NCBI GenBank assembly: GCA_051954235.1
Contig: JBQCHY010000097.1
Location: 1 to 64,000 of the forward strand
Direction of reading: 5' to 3'
Length of the DNA stretch: 64,000 nucleotides
Source of the DNA: 62-47 sp051954235
Lineage (GTDB): Bacteria > Pseudomonadota > Alphaproteobacteria > Rhizobiales > Xanthobacteraceae
The notes under the pieces: model-generated
What the model was told of the DNA's origin: nothing
Database searches by the model: none
The model's input: the letters and a program-made list of their open reading frames with translations, nothing else
Position numbers and translations under genes: made by a program
Shown: piece by piece, positions 37,579-46,849 of the stretch
Position numbering within the stretch: position 1 is the first letter of the stretch
How the letters are laid out: each line of letters starts with the position of its first letter

Positions 37579-38553
37579 TCAGCCGTGTTTTGATGTGTTG
37601 ACCTCCGACAGCGCGTGCAGGATCGCCAGTTGGGAATCGTCGCGCTTGCGTTCCATTTGAGGGATCGGCGTCTTGCCGAACGATGCGGCGGCCTGATCGA
37701 TGATGACCCGTTGAAGTTTCTCGTCGAGTTCGACCTGCGGGATGATCTTGAACGATACCGCCATGTTCTTGCCGAGGTGCTGGAAGAACGACTCCAGCCC
37801 CTTCGGCCCGCCGCCCATATGGAACGAACTGAACGGCCCGTTCACGGCCCAGCGCAAGCCGATCGAGCTGGTGACGATGTCGTCGAGTTCATCGACGGTC
37901 ACCACGCCTTCCTGCACCAGGTAACACGCTTCGCGCATGATGGCGCGTTGCAGCCGGTTGGCGACAAAACCCTGGATTTCCTTCTTCAGGACGCGCGGCA
38001 CCTTGCCGAGCGCTTCGTAGAAGGCGACCGCGTCGGCGGTGGCCTCGGGTGAGGTCTGGTCGCCGGGTACGACTTCGACCAGCGGAATGAGATGCGGCGG
38101 ATTGAACGGATGGCCGACCAGCAACCGACTGGCATCTTTCATCAGTTTGCCTTGCTCGGTCGCCGGGCGTGCCGAACTGGATGACAACAGCAGCGCGTGC
38201 TTGGGCAAGGCCGGTTCGACGCGCGCCCATAATTTCTGTTTCCATTCCGGATTTTCCGGGCCGTTCTCCTGGATCAGGTCGACGCCGGCGACGGCGCGTT
38301 CGAGATCGGCCTCGAAGCGCAGGTTTTTCTCCAGTCCTTCATGCGGAAGCCCGAGCGCCTTCAGCGTCGGTGCGGCCTTCGCCAGCATGGTCCGAACCAC
38401 GTCGTCGATGTTCGGTTGCGGATCGTTGACGACGACGTTCAGGCCGTGCGCCAGAAACAGCGCTGTCCACGATGCGCCGATCACGCCGGCGCCGATTACG
38501 CAGGTGTTGCGATAGCGGTCGAGCACCGCCGAATGGTTTCCTCCTGACGACAT
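37579..38553 (-). CDS. 3-Hydroxyacyl-CoA dehydrogenase (lambda-crystallin / carnitine dehydrogenase-like)
   Basis: A 324-residue NAD-dependent dehydrogenase. GAGVIGASW is the N-terminal nucleotide motif, DLIQENGPENPEWKQ and SSSSARPATE follow, and GHPFNPPHLIPLVEVVPG contains the active-site histidine. It ends with a C-terminal helical domain (FHMGGGPKGLESFF). The single-domain length and GHPFNPPH motif fit the carnitine 3-dehydrogenase/L-gulonate dehydrogenase branch as well as fatty-acid HCDHs. The ATG at 38553 is behind gggag; the longer frame to 38622 is not supported. Confidence 0.87.
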   Translation of the reverse strand: MSSGGNHSAVLDRYRNTCVIGAGVIGASWTALFLAHGLNVVVNDPQPNIDDVVRTMLAKAAPTLKALGLPHEGLEKNLRFEADLERAVAGVDLIQENGPENPEWKQKLWARVEPALPKHALLLSSSSARPATEQGKLMKDASRLLVGHPFNPPHLIPLVEVVPGDQTSPEATADAVAFYEALGKVPRVLKKEIQGFVANRLQRAIMREACYLVQEGVVTVDELDDIVTSSIGLRWAVNGPFSSFHMGGGPKGLESFFQHLGKNMAVSFKIIPQVELDEKLQRVIIDQAAASFGKTPIPQMERKRDDSQLAILHALSEVNTSKHG

Positions 38554-38705
38554 GGCTTTCTCCCGTTCGCTTTTGCGTGGTGACGTGCTGGTGATCTGGA
38601 AGCTTGTCGAGGAAGCCGCCATGGAGCTTGGCGAGTTCCAGTATCGGGTCGTTCGTGGAATTGGGCTGCTAGAATAAGCTGGCTTAGGTCTAAAGACTTA
38701 TCCCC

Positions 38706-38782
38706 CGTCATTGCGAGGAGCGTCAGCGACGAAGCAATCCAGTTCCCGCTTCGTGGCTTGCTTCGCTTTGCTCGCAATGACG
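38706..38782. repeat. Palindromic intergenic repeat, type B copy 3
   Basis: Outer arms cgtcattgcgagg and ctcgcaatgacg, inner gaagcaatccag opposite a degenerate right inner arm. It lies between two minus-strand genes, so it may separate their transcripts. Confidence 0.75.
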
Positions 38783-38805
38783 ATTCAAGATGAACTCATC
38801 TCGCT

Positions 38806-39564
38806 CTAGCCGGTACTCTCGAGATAGTTGTAGCAACGCTTGGCGCGCGCGAGAGACAGGTCGGTCAGGATATGGCTGGCCCCGACCACCTCGCGCACCG
38901 GGAAGTCCGCCATCGGCGCCAGCGCGTGCGCGAACAATTCCAGCCGGGCGGGGCCGGTCCATGCGCCCTTGACGGTGATGTCGGTGATTTCGGTGCGCAG
39001 CAGTTCGCAGATGCGCGGCTCGCCTGCCGGCTTCGGGCTGTCGTAGGTCCACAGGATCTTCAGCATGAAGGTGGGGATGCATATCTCTTTGCGGGCGACC
39101 TCGAGATCCATAGCGCGGTGCTTGAAACCCATGGTGGCGGTGGCGACGCGCAAGGTGCCGTAGTCCAGCGTACCGACCAGCGTATCGGAATCGACATAGA
39201 GCCGCGGCTTGCCGATCACCTTCGGATAGGCGCTGATCTCGCGGCCGGAGGCCAGCGCCGGCAGGTTGTCGAGATACATCGCGTGCAGGTATTCGCCCTT
39301 CTCCTCGCCGAACCGCACCTGAATGGCTTGTCCGCATTCGGTGTAGTCGCCGAGGCCGGAGACGTCCGGCATCCGCATAATTTCCCAGCGCACCAGCGGT
39401 TCGTCGATTTCGAGCGGCTCCGGAACGACGGCGCGCAACGCCTCGATGTCGGTTCGATAGAGGATGTTGAGATATTCGCGGTTGGTGAACCGGAACGGGC
39501 CGCGTGGAAAGGCCGGCGCGCCGATCGGAGTGGTCAGTTGCCTGAGCACGTCTTTCTGCTTCAT
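38806..39564 (-). CDS. Acetoacetate decarboxylase family protein
   Basis: A 252-residue protein of the acetoacetate decarboxylase fold. It has NILYRTDIEALRAVVPEPLE, the SAYPKVIGKPRL strand and MGFKHRAMD, whose lysine is the expected Schiff-base residue. True enzymes decarboxylate beta-keto acids; relatives catalyse aldol-dehydration, so the reaction is open. Ribosome site gggagga precedes the ATG at 39564. It is likely on its own transcript, separated from the dehydrogenase by a type B repeat. Confidence 0.86.
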   Translation of the reverse strand: MKQKDVLRQLTTPIGAPAFPRGPFRFTNREYLNILYRTDIEALRAVVPEPLEIDEPLVRWEIMRMPDVSGLGDYTECGQAIQVRFGEEKGEYLHAMYLDNLPALASGREISAYPKVIGKPRLYVDSDTLVGTLDYGTLRVATATMGFKHRAMDLEVARKEICIPTFMLKILWTYDSPKPAGEPRICELLRTEITDITVKGAWTGPARLELFAHALAPMADFPVREVVGASHILTDLSLARAKRCYNYLESTG

Positions 39565-40161
39565 CGGAATCCTCCCGGAGATGCTTTTGATTTCGCCCGG
39601 GCGGGCGCCGACGCGTTTCCGTCGCAATCGCATCTCTCGATAGGCAGCGTAGCGAAGCCTGACGAAGAGGGGAAAGGTGCGGTTGGACCGTTGTTAGGGT
39701 GACTTAAGGACGAAATGTCGCAGACACGAATGGGTCAGTCACTCTGTCCCGTATAGATTCAATACGAAGTGTGTTCTTCATGGTGCGGTGCATTCAGAAC
39801 GCGATCATATGTGCGAAGGCGATCACGATGACTGCGGTTTGTGAGATTGAATCCGCCGGGTCGTCGATCGATGTCGAAGCAAATTAGCTTTGTGAGTTGT
39901 GCTAAGCGGATGATCCGCGTCCGATCTGCGCCATCGGTTCCGATGGCCGGTTTGCGAACACTGCAACCGACGGTCGTCGGCAATCAAAAATTAAGGTCGC
40001 GTCGCGCATTCATCGAAAAAAAAGCCGCGAAAAAGTTGCGAATGTTAAATCGACTTCGCTATCGAGATCGTTGCATTCCGCGAGTGATCGGGCTTACCTT
40101 CCGAAAAAAATGCACACGACTGACTTGGGAGGATTCGATTTAAGGCGCATGGAGGGCGACA
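39565..40161. other. 597-nt intergenic region between decarboxylase and AraC genes
   Basis: It is lower in GC than its surroundings (runs such as tcgaaaaaaaagccgcgaaaaag). It has no convincing gene in six frames; the longest open frame, about 39841-40143, has no family features. It must hold the divergent promoters of the decarboxylase and the first araC. No strong hairpin stands out. Confidence 0.6.
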
Positions 40162-41241
40162 ATGGCTGTGATGGACAAGCCGCAACGGCTGATGAATGGA
40201 GATTCGGCACCCAAGTCGCCGCCGAGTTTCGAGCAGCGCATGTATTCGCCGCACACCATCGCCGCGGTCGTCGCCGAGCTTGAGGAGCAGGGCGTCAGTC
40301 CGGTTGAACTGCTTGAGGGCACGGGCCTCGCTGCGCCGCAACTCAGTCGCCACACCACGAAGATATCCTACCGGCAACTCGATCAGGTCATTCGCAACGC
40401 GATCCGCCTCTCGAAGGATTCTGCGATGGCGTTGCGCGCCGGTCTGCGGATGCATGTCACCGCTTATGGCATGTACGGATATGCCTTGCTGAGCAGCGCA
40501 AACGACGTCGAGGCGCGTGATTTCGCCGCGAGATATATCCGGGTTGTCGGTCCGTTCTGCGATTTCACCGTGTCATCAGACGAAACAACGGTCTTCGTCG
40601 CCTTCGATCCGCTGCATTGGCCGAACCCGACCGAAGACCTGCATCGTTTCGCGGTCGAGTTCGCATTGGCGGCTCACCTCACGGCAACCAAGGATCGTGT
40701 CGGACAGCATTTTTCTTTCTCGCGGATCGTTCTTGATTATGCGCCGCCAACCCATGCCGATATGTACGACCGGATATTCGAGTGCCCGATTCTGTTTCGG
40801 CAGCCCGGTTGCAGCTACGAGCACCTACGGGATGATCGCGTCGTGAAGCTCGCCGATCCGCGCACCCACGCGATGGCGCGCGAGATGTGTGAGCAGTTGC
40901 TGGAGGAGATCAATCGCACCGGCGGCATTGCCGCCGACATCCGTCGCATCCTGATCGAACAGCCGGGACGTTACCCGAGCATCGAGGCGATCGCCGAGAA
41001 GCTGGAGATGTATCCGCGTGCGTTGCGGCGCAAGCTCGAAGCGGAAGGCACCTCCTACCGCGATCTTCTGGCCGAAGTGCGGATGCGGCTCGCCATCGAG
41101 TATCTGCGTAAGACGCAAATGACCAACGAGGAAATCGCCGGCCGGCTCGGCTACAGCGATGCGGCCAATTTCCGCCATGCCTTCATTCGCTGGACCGGAA
41201 AGAGCCCTTCGGATTTTCGCAGTGCAACGCGCACGCCATGA
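40162..41241 (+). CDS. AraC family regulator (first of a tandem pair)
   Basis: A 359-residue AraC/XylS-type regulator of the OruR/ArgR-like subgroup. About 230 residues form the arabinose-binding-like N-terminal domain (LSKDSAMALRAGLRMHVTAYGMYGYALLSS), which senses the effector. The two C-terminal helix-turn-helix units include LRRKLEAEGTSYRDLLAEVR and LGYSDAANFRHAFIRWTGKSP (20-residue parts shown in pieces). tggagggcgac precedes the ATG. It is highly similar to the next gene, especially in the DNA-binding domain, so the pair arose by duplication and may share sites. Confidence 0.88.
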   Translation: MAVMDKPQRLMNGDSAPKSPPSFEQRMYSPHTIAAVVAELEEQGVSPVELLEGTGLAAPQLSRHTTKISYRQLDQVIRNAIRLSKDSAMALRAGLRMHVTAYGMYGYALLSSANDVEARDFAARYIRVVGPFCDFTVSSDETTVFVAFDPLHWPNPTEDLHRFAVEFALAAHLTATKDRVGQHFSFSRIVLDYAPPTHADMYDRIFECPILFRQPGCSYEHLRDDRVVKLADPRTHAMAREMCEQLLEEINRTGGIAADIRRILIEQPGRYPSIEAIAEKLEMYPRALRRKLEAEGTSYRDLLAEVRMRLAIEYLRKTQMTNEEIAGRLGYSDAANFRHAFIRWTGKSPSDFRSATRTP

Positions 41242-41281
41242 TCGCTGCGTGATCACGGTTTCATGCCGGTCAGTCGCATGT

Positions 41282-41327
41282 TGTCCGCAACTCACTGGAA
41301 GTTTGGCTTGATCGCACCTTTCCGATC
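41282..41327 (+). promoter_or_regulatory. 46-bp AraC-type element, copy 1
   Basis: TGTCCGCAACTCAC...TTTGGCTTGATCGCACCTTTC, 40 nt after the first araC stop. It aligns without gaps to 41517-41562 (34 of 46 bases by eye) and to 42731-42776 (27 of 46, including an identical ATCGCACCTTTC). A distal site about 340 nt upstream of the second araC could act through looping. Confidence 0.55.
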
Positions 41328-41381
41328 GAAAGCGGAGGACTACGCTGTGTTCTCGTTCGGTGTATTCCTCCCCCCAAACTT

Positions 41382-41411
41382 GACCGCTGGCGCCGCCGGC
41401 GGTCTTCTTTT
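41382..41411 (+). terminator. Intrinsic terminator between the araC genes
   Basis: GACCGCTGGC-gcc-GCCGGCGGTC is a 10-bp stem with one G-T wobble followed by TTCTTTT. It would end the first araC transcript or a short RNA started at the copy 1 element. Confidence 0.7.
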
Positions 41412-41516
41412 GTGAAGGGGCGGAGGTCGACGGTCTGCATATGCTGAGCGTTTCTTAATGCGCATTCGATCGCGCGAACGCTGCATTGCAGCGAGAGATC
41501 GCGCGGATCATCATTC

Positions 41517-41562
41517 TGTCCGCAAATCACCCAAAGATTGGATTGATCGAACCTTCCAAGCC
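41517..41562 (+). promoter_or_regulatory. 46-bp AraC-type element, copy 2
   Basis: TGTCCGCAAATCAC...GATTGGATTGATCGAACCTTCC, ending 104 nt before the second araC start. Position and the two-block layout (TGTCC block, then ATCG-ACCTT block about 25 nt later) fit an AraC-family activator site just above a promoter. Confidence 0.6.
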
Positions 41563-41666
41563 GAAAAACCTCTCGATAGCCTCTTCGGATCGATCGCAAG
41601 TGATCGCAATGAACACCGGCATCGTCATGCCGGACGGCGCCATCAATGGCGGAGGAACGCTGAAGC

Positions 41667-42743
41667 ATGTATCGGCCGACCCCCAATCTCGTCCAGCGCA
41701 TCCACCTGACACAGCGCATCGCTGCGGTCGTCGACGTTCTTGAAGAAGAAGGCATCTCCTCCTCGCGCACGTTGACGGGGACGGGCCTCAAGAGCGCCGA
41801 TCTCAGATCGCCCGATACTCGCGTATCGTATCGCCAGGTCGAGACCGTGTTCCGCAACGCGACGAAGTTGTCGAGCGATCCGGCGATCGCCTTTCGCGCC
41901 GGACAGCGCATGCATGTCATCGCTTACGGCATGTACGGCTACGCGCTGTTGAGCAGCCCGACCCGCGAGGAGGGCATTGAGTTCGCCATCAAGTACAGCC
42001 GGCATCTCGGCATGGTCGCCGACGTCGCGTTCTCGCGCGACGACGATACCGCGACCTATACGCTCGCCGCGTTGCTGTCGCGCAATTCGCCCAAGGATGT
42101 CTATCGTTTTGCGCTGGAATTCGCCTTCGCAACGTGTCTGACGTTCAGTACCGATGTTTATGGCCCGTCGTTCCGTTTCTCGAACCTGCGCGCTACCTAT
42201 CCGCAGCCGCCGCATGTGGATCTCTATCACGAGTTGTTCCAGTGTCCGGTTCTGTTCGAGCAGGCCGGCAACGAAATGGAATTCGACGTGGGCTGGGTCG
42301 ATCATCCGATGGTCAGCCCCAACCCGACGACATGCGTGATGGCGGCCGACATGTGCGAGCCGCTGCTCGACGACGTCAATCGCGAAGGCGGCATCGCGGC
42401 CGACTTGCGTCGCGCGATGGTCGCGCGCCCCGGCTGGTTTCCCAGCATCGAGACCATGGCCGCGCAATTGTCGGTGCATCCGCGCACGCTGCGCCGCAAA
42501 CTCGAAGCCGAGCAGATCACGTATCGCCGCATCATCGCCGAAGTGCGGATGAAGCTTGCGATCGAATATCTGCGCAACACCGAGATGACCAATGAAGAGA
42601 TCGCGGCGCGGCTTGATTACAGCGACGCCGCGAATTTCCGCCACGCTTTCGCGCGCTGGACGCGCAAGAGTCCGTCGGCGTTTCGCAACGCAAAAGATGC
42701 TGTAACTGCTGCGGCGCACACACAAATTTTTGTCCCAAAGTAA
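41667..42743 (+). CDS. AraC family regulator (second of a tandem pair)
   Basis: A 358-residue AraC/XylS-type regulator, paralogue of the gene at 40162. It shares AYGMYGYALLSS in the effector domain and LRRKLEAEQITYRRIIAEVR plus LDYSDAANFRHAFARW in the DNA-binding domain. The ligand domains differ more than the DNA-binding domains, so the two may read different signals at the same sites. 46-bp element copies sit upstream (two) and at its 3' end, before the alpha/beta hydrolase, which points to control of itself and of the following lipid genes. Confidence 0.88.
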   Translation: MYRPTPNLVQRIHLTQRIAAVVDVLEEEGISSSRTLTGTGLKSADLRSPDTRVSYRQVETVFRNATKLSSDPAIAFRAGQRMHVIAYGMYGYALLSSPTREEGIEFAIKYSRHLGMVADVAFSRDDDTATYTLAALLSRNSPKDVYRFALEFAFATCLTFSTDVYGPSFRFSNLRATYPQPPHVDLYHELFQCPVLFEQAGNEMEFDVGWVDHPMVSPNPTTCVMAADMCEPLLDDVNREGGIAADLRRAMVARPGWFPSIETMAAQLSVHPRTLRRKLEAEQITYRRIIAEVRMKLAIEYLRNTEMTNEEIAARLDYSDAANFRHAFARWTRKSPSAFRNAKDAVTAAAHTQIFVPK

Positions 42744-42776
42744 CCACGCGGATGGGCCAATCGCACCTTTCGCGCC
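42731..42776 (+). promoter_or_regulatory. 46-bp AraC-type element, copy 3
   Basis: TGTCCCAAAGTAACC...GGATGGGCCAATCGCACCTTTC begins in the last codons of the second araC and ends 87 nt before the hydrolase ATG, almost the same distance as copy 2 to its gene. The TGTCC and ATCGCACCTTTC blocks keep their spacing. Confidence 0.6.
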
Positions 42777-42863
42777 ATTTGCACGCTCGCTAGCGTTTCA
42801 TCACGTTGCAGATGAAACGGCGTCAACGCGGACAACGCGCAACATCAGGGGGAACGTTTCGAC

Positions 42864-43676
42864 ATGAATACGGCCGCGAATGGAAAGAATCCTCCCTCGA
42901 AACTTTTGCTCGCGCTCGAGATGCGCGGCATCTGGGAGTTGCAGGCGTTCTTTGCGCTCTATCCGCTATTGCGCCGCGCGCCGCGTGGTGATGGTCATCC
43001 GGTGCTGGTGCTTCCGGGATTGTCCGCCAGCGATTCCTCGACACGGCCGCTGCGCACTTACCTGAAGGCGCAGGGTTATGCCGCGCACGGCTGGAAGCTC
43101 GGCCCCAATCGCGGTCCGCGCCCCGGCGTCGAAGACGCGATGGATGCGCGTCTCGCCGAACTCGCCGATCGTTATCAGCAAAAGGTCAGCCTGATCGGCT
43201 GGAGTCTCGGCGGCGTGTTCGCGCGCGAACTGTCGCGGCGCTCACCGTCGCTGGTGCGTCAGGTGATCACGCTCGGCAGCCCGTTCGCCAGCGAGCCGAA
43301 GGCCAGCAATGCTTGGCGGCTCTATGAGTATCTCAGCGAGCGCAAAGTCGACGACTGGCCTGAGCGCGAGAACATGAAGCTGCCGCCGCCGGTGCCGAGC
43401 ACCGCGATTTATTCGCGCACCGATGGTATCGTCGCCTGGCAGGGGTGCCGCGAGCAGGAAGCGACCACGACGCAGAACATCGAGGTCGAAGGCAGTCACT
43501 GCGGCCTCGGGCATCATCCGGCGGTGCTGTACGCCATCGCGGATCGTCTCGCGCAGAAAGAGGGCGAATGGTCGCCGTTCGATCGCGGCGGCCTCCGCGG
43601 GCTGATCTATCCCGATCCGAACCGTGCGGACGACGATTACGCGCGCATCTTGCAGGCCGAGCCGTTCGCGGCCTGA
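42864..43676 (+). CDS. Alpha/beta hydrolase (lipase-like)
   Basis: A 270-residue alpha/beta hydrolase. HPVLVLPGL gives the oxyanion strand, GWSLGG (S114) the nucleophile, YSRTDGIV the acid and GSHCGLGHH the histidine, a complete triad. There is no signal peptide, so it acts in the cytoplasm, possibly on a lipid or polyester granule. It heads the phasin-SDR-ligase-wax synthase run, with AraC element copy 3 upstream. A close paralogue sits at 53546. A lipase, esterase or depolymerase role is inferred. Confidence 0.86.
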   Translation: MNTAANGKNPPSKLLLALEMRGIWELQAFFALYPLLRRAPRGDGHPVLVLPGLSASDSSTRPLRTYLKAQGYAAHGWKLGPNRGPRPGVEDAMDARLAELADRYQQKVSLIGWSLGGVFARELSRRSPSLVRQVITLGSPFASEPKASNAWRLYEYLSERKVDDWPERENMKLPPPVPSTAIYSRTDGIVAWQGCREQEATTTQNIEVEGSHCGLGHHPAVLYAIADRLAQKEGEWSPFDRGGLRGLIYPDPNRADDDYARILQAEPFAA

Positions 43677-43743
43677 CGCTTCGCGGTTGTGCTTGCTGCG
43701 CCGCATGTACGGCGCGGCCAATGAGATCGAGAGGAGGGCGTTC

Positions 43744-44196
43744 ATGGAAACCGATAACAATAAATCCGACAACGGACTTGCCGCCATGATGCCGTGGCTG
43801 GATAATTTCAAGCAAATGGCCGAGAAGTACAAATTGCCGAACGTCGACATCGCCGCGCTCGTCGAGTGGCAGCGTAAGGATATGGAAGCGCTGGTCGAGG
43901 CGAACCGCCAAGCCAACGAAGGCATCCGCGCGCTGATCGAGCGGCGCAATGAAATCCTCGGCGAGACCTTCGCGGAGTGGCAGGCTGCGGTCCAGAACCT
44001 GACCGGCAACATGACCGGCGCCGATGCGCTGTCGAAGCAGGCCGATATCGCCAAGCAGGGCGTGGAAAAAGCCGTCGCGAATTTCCGCGAACTCACGCAA
44101 CTGGAAATGCAGGCCCATACCAACGCGTGGAAGGTCGTGCAGGAACGCATGCAGGAGAATATGGCCAACCTGCAGAAGCTGTTGCAGCCGAAATAA
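43744..44196 (+). CDS. Phasin family protein
   Basis: A 150-residue all-helical phasin (granule-associated) protein. ALVEANRQANEGIRALIERR and LSKQADIAKQGVEKAVANFREL show the amphipathic coiled-coil pattern of the family, with MQENMANLQKLLQ at the end. Phasins coat polyhydroxyalkanoate or other lipid inclusions. gaggagggcg lies 4-13 nt before the ATG. A GCGCCG/CGGCGC hairpin (43698-43715) lies between the hydrolase and this gene. No PHA synthase gene is visible here, but a wax synthase is 2.8 kb downstream. Confidence 0.85.
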   Translation: METDNNKSDNGLAAMMPWLDNFKQMAEKYKLPNVDIAALVEWQRKDMEALVEANRQANEGIRALIERRNEILGETFAEWQAAVQNLTGNMTGADALSKQADIAKQGVEKAVANFRELTQLEMQAHTNAWKVVQERMQENMANLQKLLQPK

Positions 44197-44330
44197 GGCC
44201 TACCGTTTCGGTGAAGCGGCAGTTCAAGACCGCAACCGGCGCCGCAACGCGGCAGTGACTTCAAGGGTGTGAAACGCCGACGACGCGATCGCTTTGGTTC
44301 GCGATCGGGTCGTCATGGGTGGAGGTCGCT

Positions 44331-45098
44331 ATGAGTCTGGCCAAGTTGCAGGATCTGACGGGGCGTGTGGCACTGGTCACCGGCGGTTCGCGTGGCCTTG
44401 GCTTGCAGATGGCCGAGGTGCTGGGCGAACTCGGTGCGAAGGTCGCGATCACCGCGCGCAAGCGGGATGAACTCGACGCCGCCGCCGCGCATCTGAAATC
44501 GCTCGGCATCGAGGCGCTGCCGCTGGTCTGCGACATGGGCCAACTGACGACCATTCCGCCGATGGTGGAGCAGGTGATCGCCGCGCTCGGGCCGATCGAC
44601 ATTCTCGTCAACAATGCCGGAACCTCGTGGGGCGCACCGACCATCGAGCATTCGATGGACGGCTGGAATAAGGTCATTACCCTCAACGTCACCGCGATCT
44701 TCGTCGCGACGCAGGAAGTCGGCCGACGCTGCATGGTGCCGCGTCAAAGCGGCAAGGTGATCAATATCGCGTCGATCCAGGGTCTCACCGGCACCTATGC
44801 GGAAGACATTCCCACGCTCGCTTACAACGCCAGCAAGGGCGCGGTGGTGAACATGACGCGCACCCTCGCCAACGAGTGGGCGAGGTACGGCATCAACGTC
44901 AACGCCATTGCGCCGGGCTATTTTCCGACCAAGATGACAGAACGGCTCGGCGAGACCTCGACCGCGCAGATGGCGCCGATGAATCGCGGCGGCGGGCCGG
45001 AGGATCTCAAGGGTGTCACGGCGCTGTTCGCGTCCGATGCCTGTGCGTTCATCACCGGGCAAACGCTCGCGGTGGATGGCGGGCTGACGGCGGTTTGA
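44331..45098 (+). CDS. SDR family oxidoreductase
   Basis: A 255-residue classical SDR. TGGSRGLG is the cofactor motif, NNAGTSWG follows, YNASKGAV has the catalytic YxxxK, and ITGQTLAVDGG is near the end. ATG 44331 is 5 nt after ggagg; the preceding in-frame GTG at 44319 is weaker. The family includes 3-ketoacyl reductases; next to a phasin an acetoacetyl-CoA-reductase-like role is possible but not shown by the sequence. Confidence 0.87.
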   Translation: MSLAKLQDLTGRVALVTGGSRGLGLQMAEVLGELGAKVAITARKRDELDAAAAHLKSLGIEALPLVCDMGQLTTIPPMVEQVIAALGPIDILVNNAGTSWGAPTIEHSMDGWNKVITLNVTAIFVATQEVGRRCMVPRQSGKVINIASIQGLTGTYAEDIPTLAYNASKGAVVNMTRTLANEWARYGINVNAIAPGYFPTKMTERLGETSTAQMAPMNRGGGPEDLKGVTALFASDACAFITGQTLAVDGGLTAV

Positions 45099-45133
45099 GA
45101 CATACGCAAACAAAAGAAACGGGAGGATTTCAA

Positions 45134-46849
45134 ATGACCAATACTTCGCTCGGCGACATGCCTTGGCTCAAGTCGTATCCACCCGGCGTCAAATGGGACG
45201 GCGATATTTCGCCCACGCCGGTTCAGCAGATTCTTGAAGATGCTGCGGCGAAATGGCCGAATAACTCCGCGATCGATTTCATGGGGCGCAAGATCACCTT
45301 CGCCGAATTGAACGATCTCGCCAATCGCGCTGCCGCGGGCTTGCAGAAGCTCGGGGTCGGACCGGGCATCCACGTCGGCCTCTATCTGGCGAATACGCCG
45401 CATTACCTCATCAGCCTGTTCGGCGTGTTGAAAGCCGGCGGCACGGTGGTCAACTATTCGCCGCTCGACGCCGCCAAGGTGCTCGAACACAAGATCGAGG
45501 ACAGCCAGACCGATTTTCTGATCACGCTCGATCTGGCCGCGCTCTATCCGCAGATGGCGCCGATGCTGGGCCGCACCCGCCTGAAGAAGCTGATTGTCGG
45601 CAACGTCGCGGAAATGTCCGGCAATCCGGAGGCGGTCAACGCACAGATGCAGGCGACCAAGCAACTCGCCAACGTGGCGAATGACGATAAGCACTTGCCC
45701 TTCCAGGCGCTGCTCAACAATGACGGCATCTACCGCAGCTATCCGATCGCCGACCTGACCGATGCCATCGCGCTATTGCAATACACCGGCGGCACCACGG
45801 GCTTGCCGAAGGGCGCGATGCTGACCCATGGCAACCTGACGTCGGCAACCAATCAGTGCGTCGAGACGACCAGGACCGATCCGCCGACCCTGGACGAGGG
45901 CAATGAGCGTTTGCTCGGGGTGCTGCCGCCGTTCCATATCTACGCGTTGACCGTCAATATGCTGCTCGGCGTCCGCATCGGCGCCGAACTCTATCAGTAT
46001 ATCCGGTTCGATATCGATACGGTGGTCAAGGATCTGGCGGAGAAGAAGATCACCGCATTCCCCGGCGTGCCGACGATGTTTGTCGCCGTGCTCAATCATC
46101 CGGATGCGGGCAAGGTTGACCTGACCTCGTTGAAGTGGTGCAATTCTGGTGGCGCGCCCCTGCCGCTCGAAGTTCAGCGCAGCTTCGAGAAGCTGACCGG
46201 CTGTCGGCTCGCGGAGGGTTGGGGTATGACGGAAACGTCACCGACAGGAACCTTCACGCCAGTGACGAATGAGCCGCGCGCCGGTTCGTGCGGCGTTCCA
46301 AGCCCGGGCATCAGCATCAAATTCCTCGATACCAGCGACAACACCACCTACGTCGCGCTCGGCCAGACCGGCGAACTGTGCATCAAGGGCCCGAACGTGA
46401 TGAAGGGCTACTGGAAGAAGCCCGACGCCACTGCCGACGTCATGACCGCCGACGGCTTCATGCGCACCGGCGATGTCGGCTACATGGATGAGGACGGCTA
46501 CGTCTACATCGTCGACCGGACCAAGGACATGCTGCTGTGCGGCGGCTTCAACGTCTATCCGCGCGTGCTTGAGGAAGCGGTCTACCAGCATCCGTCGGTC
46601 GCGGAAGTCGCGGTGATCGGCATTCCTGACGAATATCGCGGCCAGTCGCCGAAAGCCTTCATCACGCTGAAAGCCGGTGCGGCGGCGTTCACGCTGAAGG
46701 AGCTTCAGACCTTCCTGAAGGACAAGCTCGGCAAGCACGAAATGATCCATGCGCTCGATATCCGCGGCGAACTGCCGAAAACCGCGGTCGGAAAAATTTC
46801 GAAGAAAGATCTCTACGACGAGGAAGCGCAGAAGGCGAAGGCGTCCTAA
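45134..46849 (+). CDS. Long-chain fatty-acid-type CoA ligase
   Basis: A 571-residue AMP-forming CoA ligase. It carries YTGGTTGLPKGAMLTH, GWGMTETSPTG, DGFMRTGDVGYMDEDG, the hinge DRTKDMLLCGGFNVYP and KTAVGKISKKDL with the catalytic lysine. The N-terminus PWLKSYPPGV resembles long-chain or dicarboxylate-CoA ligases of Rhodopseudomonas and Bradyrhizobium (PimA-like). gggaggattt precedes the ATG. It would supply acyl-CoA to the wax-ester synthase immediately downstream. Confidence 0.88.
   Translation: MTNTSLGDMPWLKSYPPGVKWDGDISPTPVQQILEDAAAKWPNNSAIDFMGRKITFAELNDLANRAAAGLQKLGVGPGIHVGLYLANTPHYLISLFGVLKAGGTVVNYSPLDAAKVLEHKIEDSQTDFLITLDLAALYPQMAPMLGRTRLKKLIVGNVAEMSGNPEAVNAQMQATKQLANVANDDKHLPFQALLNNDGIYRSYPIADLTDAIALLQYTGGTTGLPKGAMLTHGNLTSATNQCVETTRTDPPTLDEGNERLLGVLPPFHIYALTVNMLLGVRIGAELYQYIRFDIDTVVKDLAEKKITAFPGVPTMFVAVLNHPDAGKVDLTSLKWCNSGGAPLPLEVQRSFEKLTGCRLAEGWGMTETSPTGTFTPVTNEPRAGSCGVPSPGISIKFLDTSDNTTYVALGQTGELCIKGPNVMKGYWKKPDATADVMTADGFMRTGDVGYMDEDGYVYIVDRTKDMLLCGGFNVYPRVLEEAVYQHPSVAEVAVIGIPDEYRGQSPKAFITLKAGAAAFTLKELQTFLKDKLGKHEMIHALDIRGELPKTAVGKISKKDLYDEEAQKAKAS

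Noticed and set aside
39718..39760. A fourth copy of the 46-bp AraC element upstream of the first araC (TGTCGCAGACACGAATGGG...)
   Set aside because: Only the second block resembles the others, and the spacing to the TGTC block differs by seven bases.
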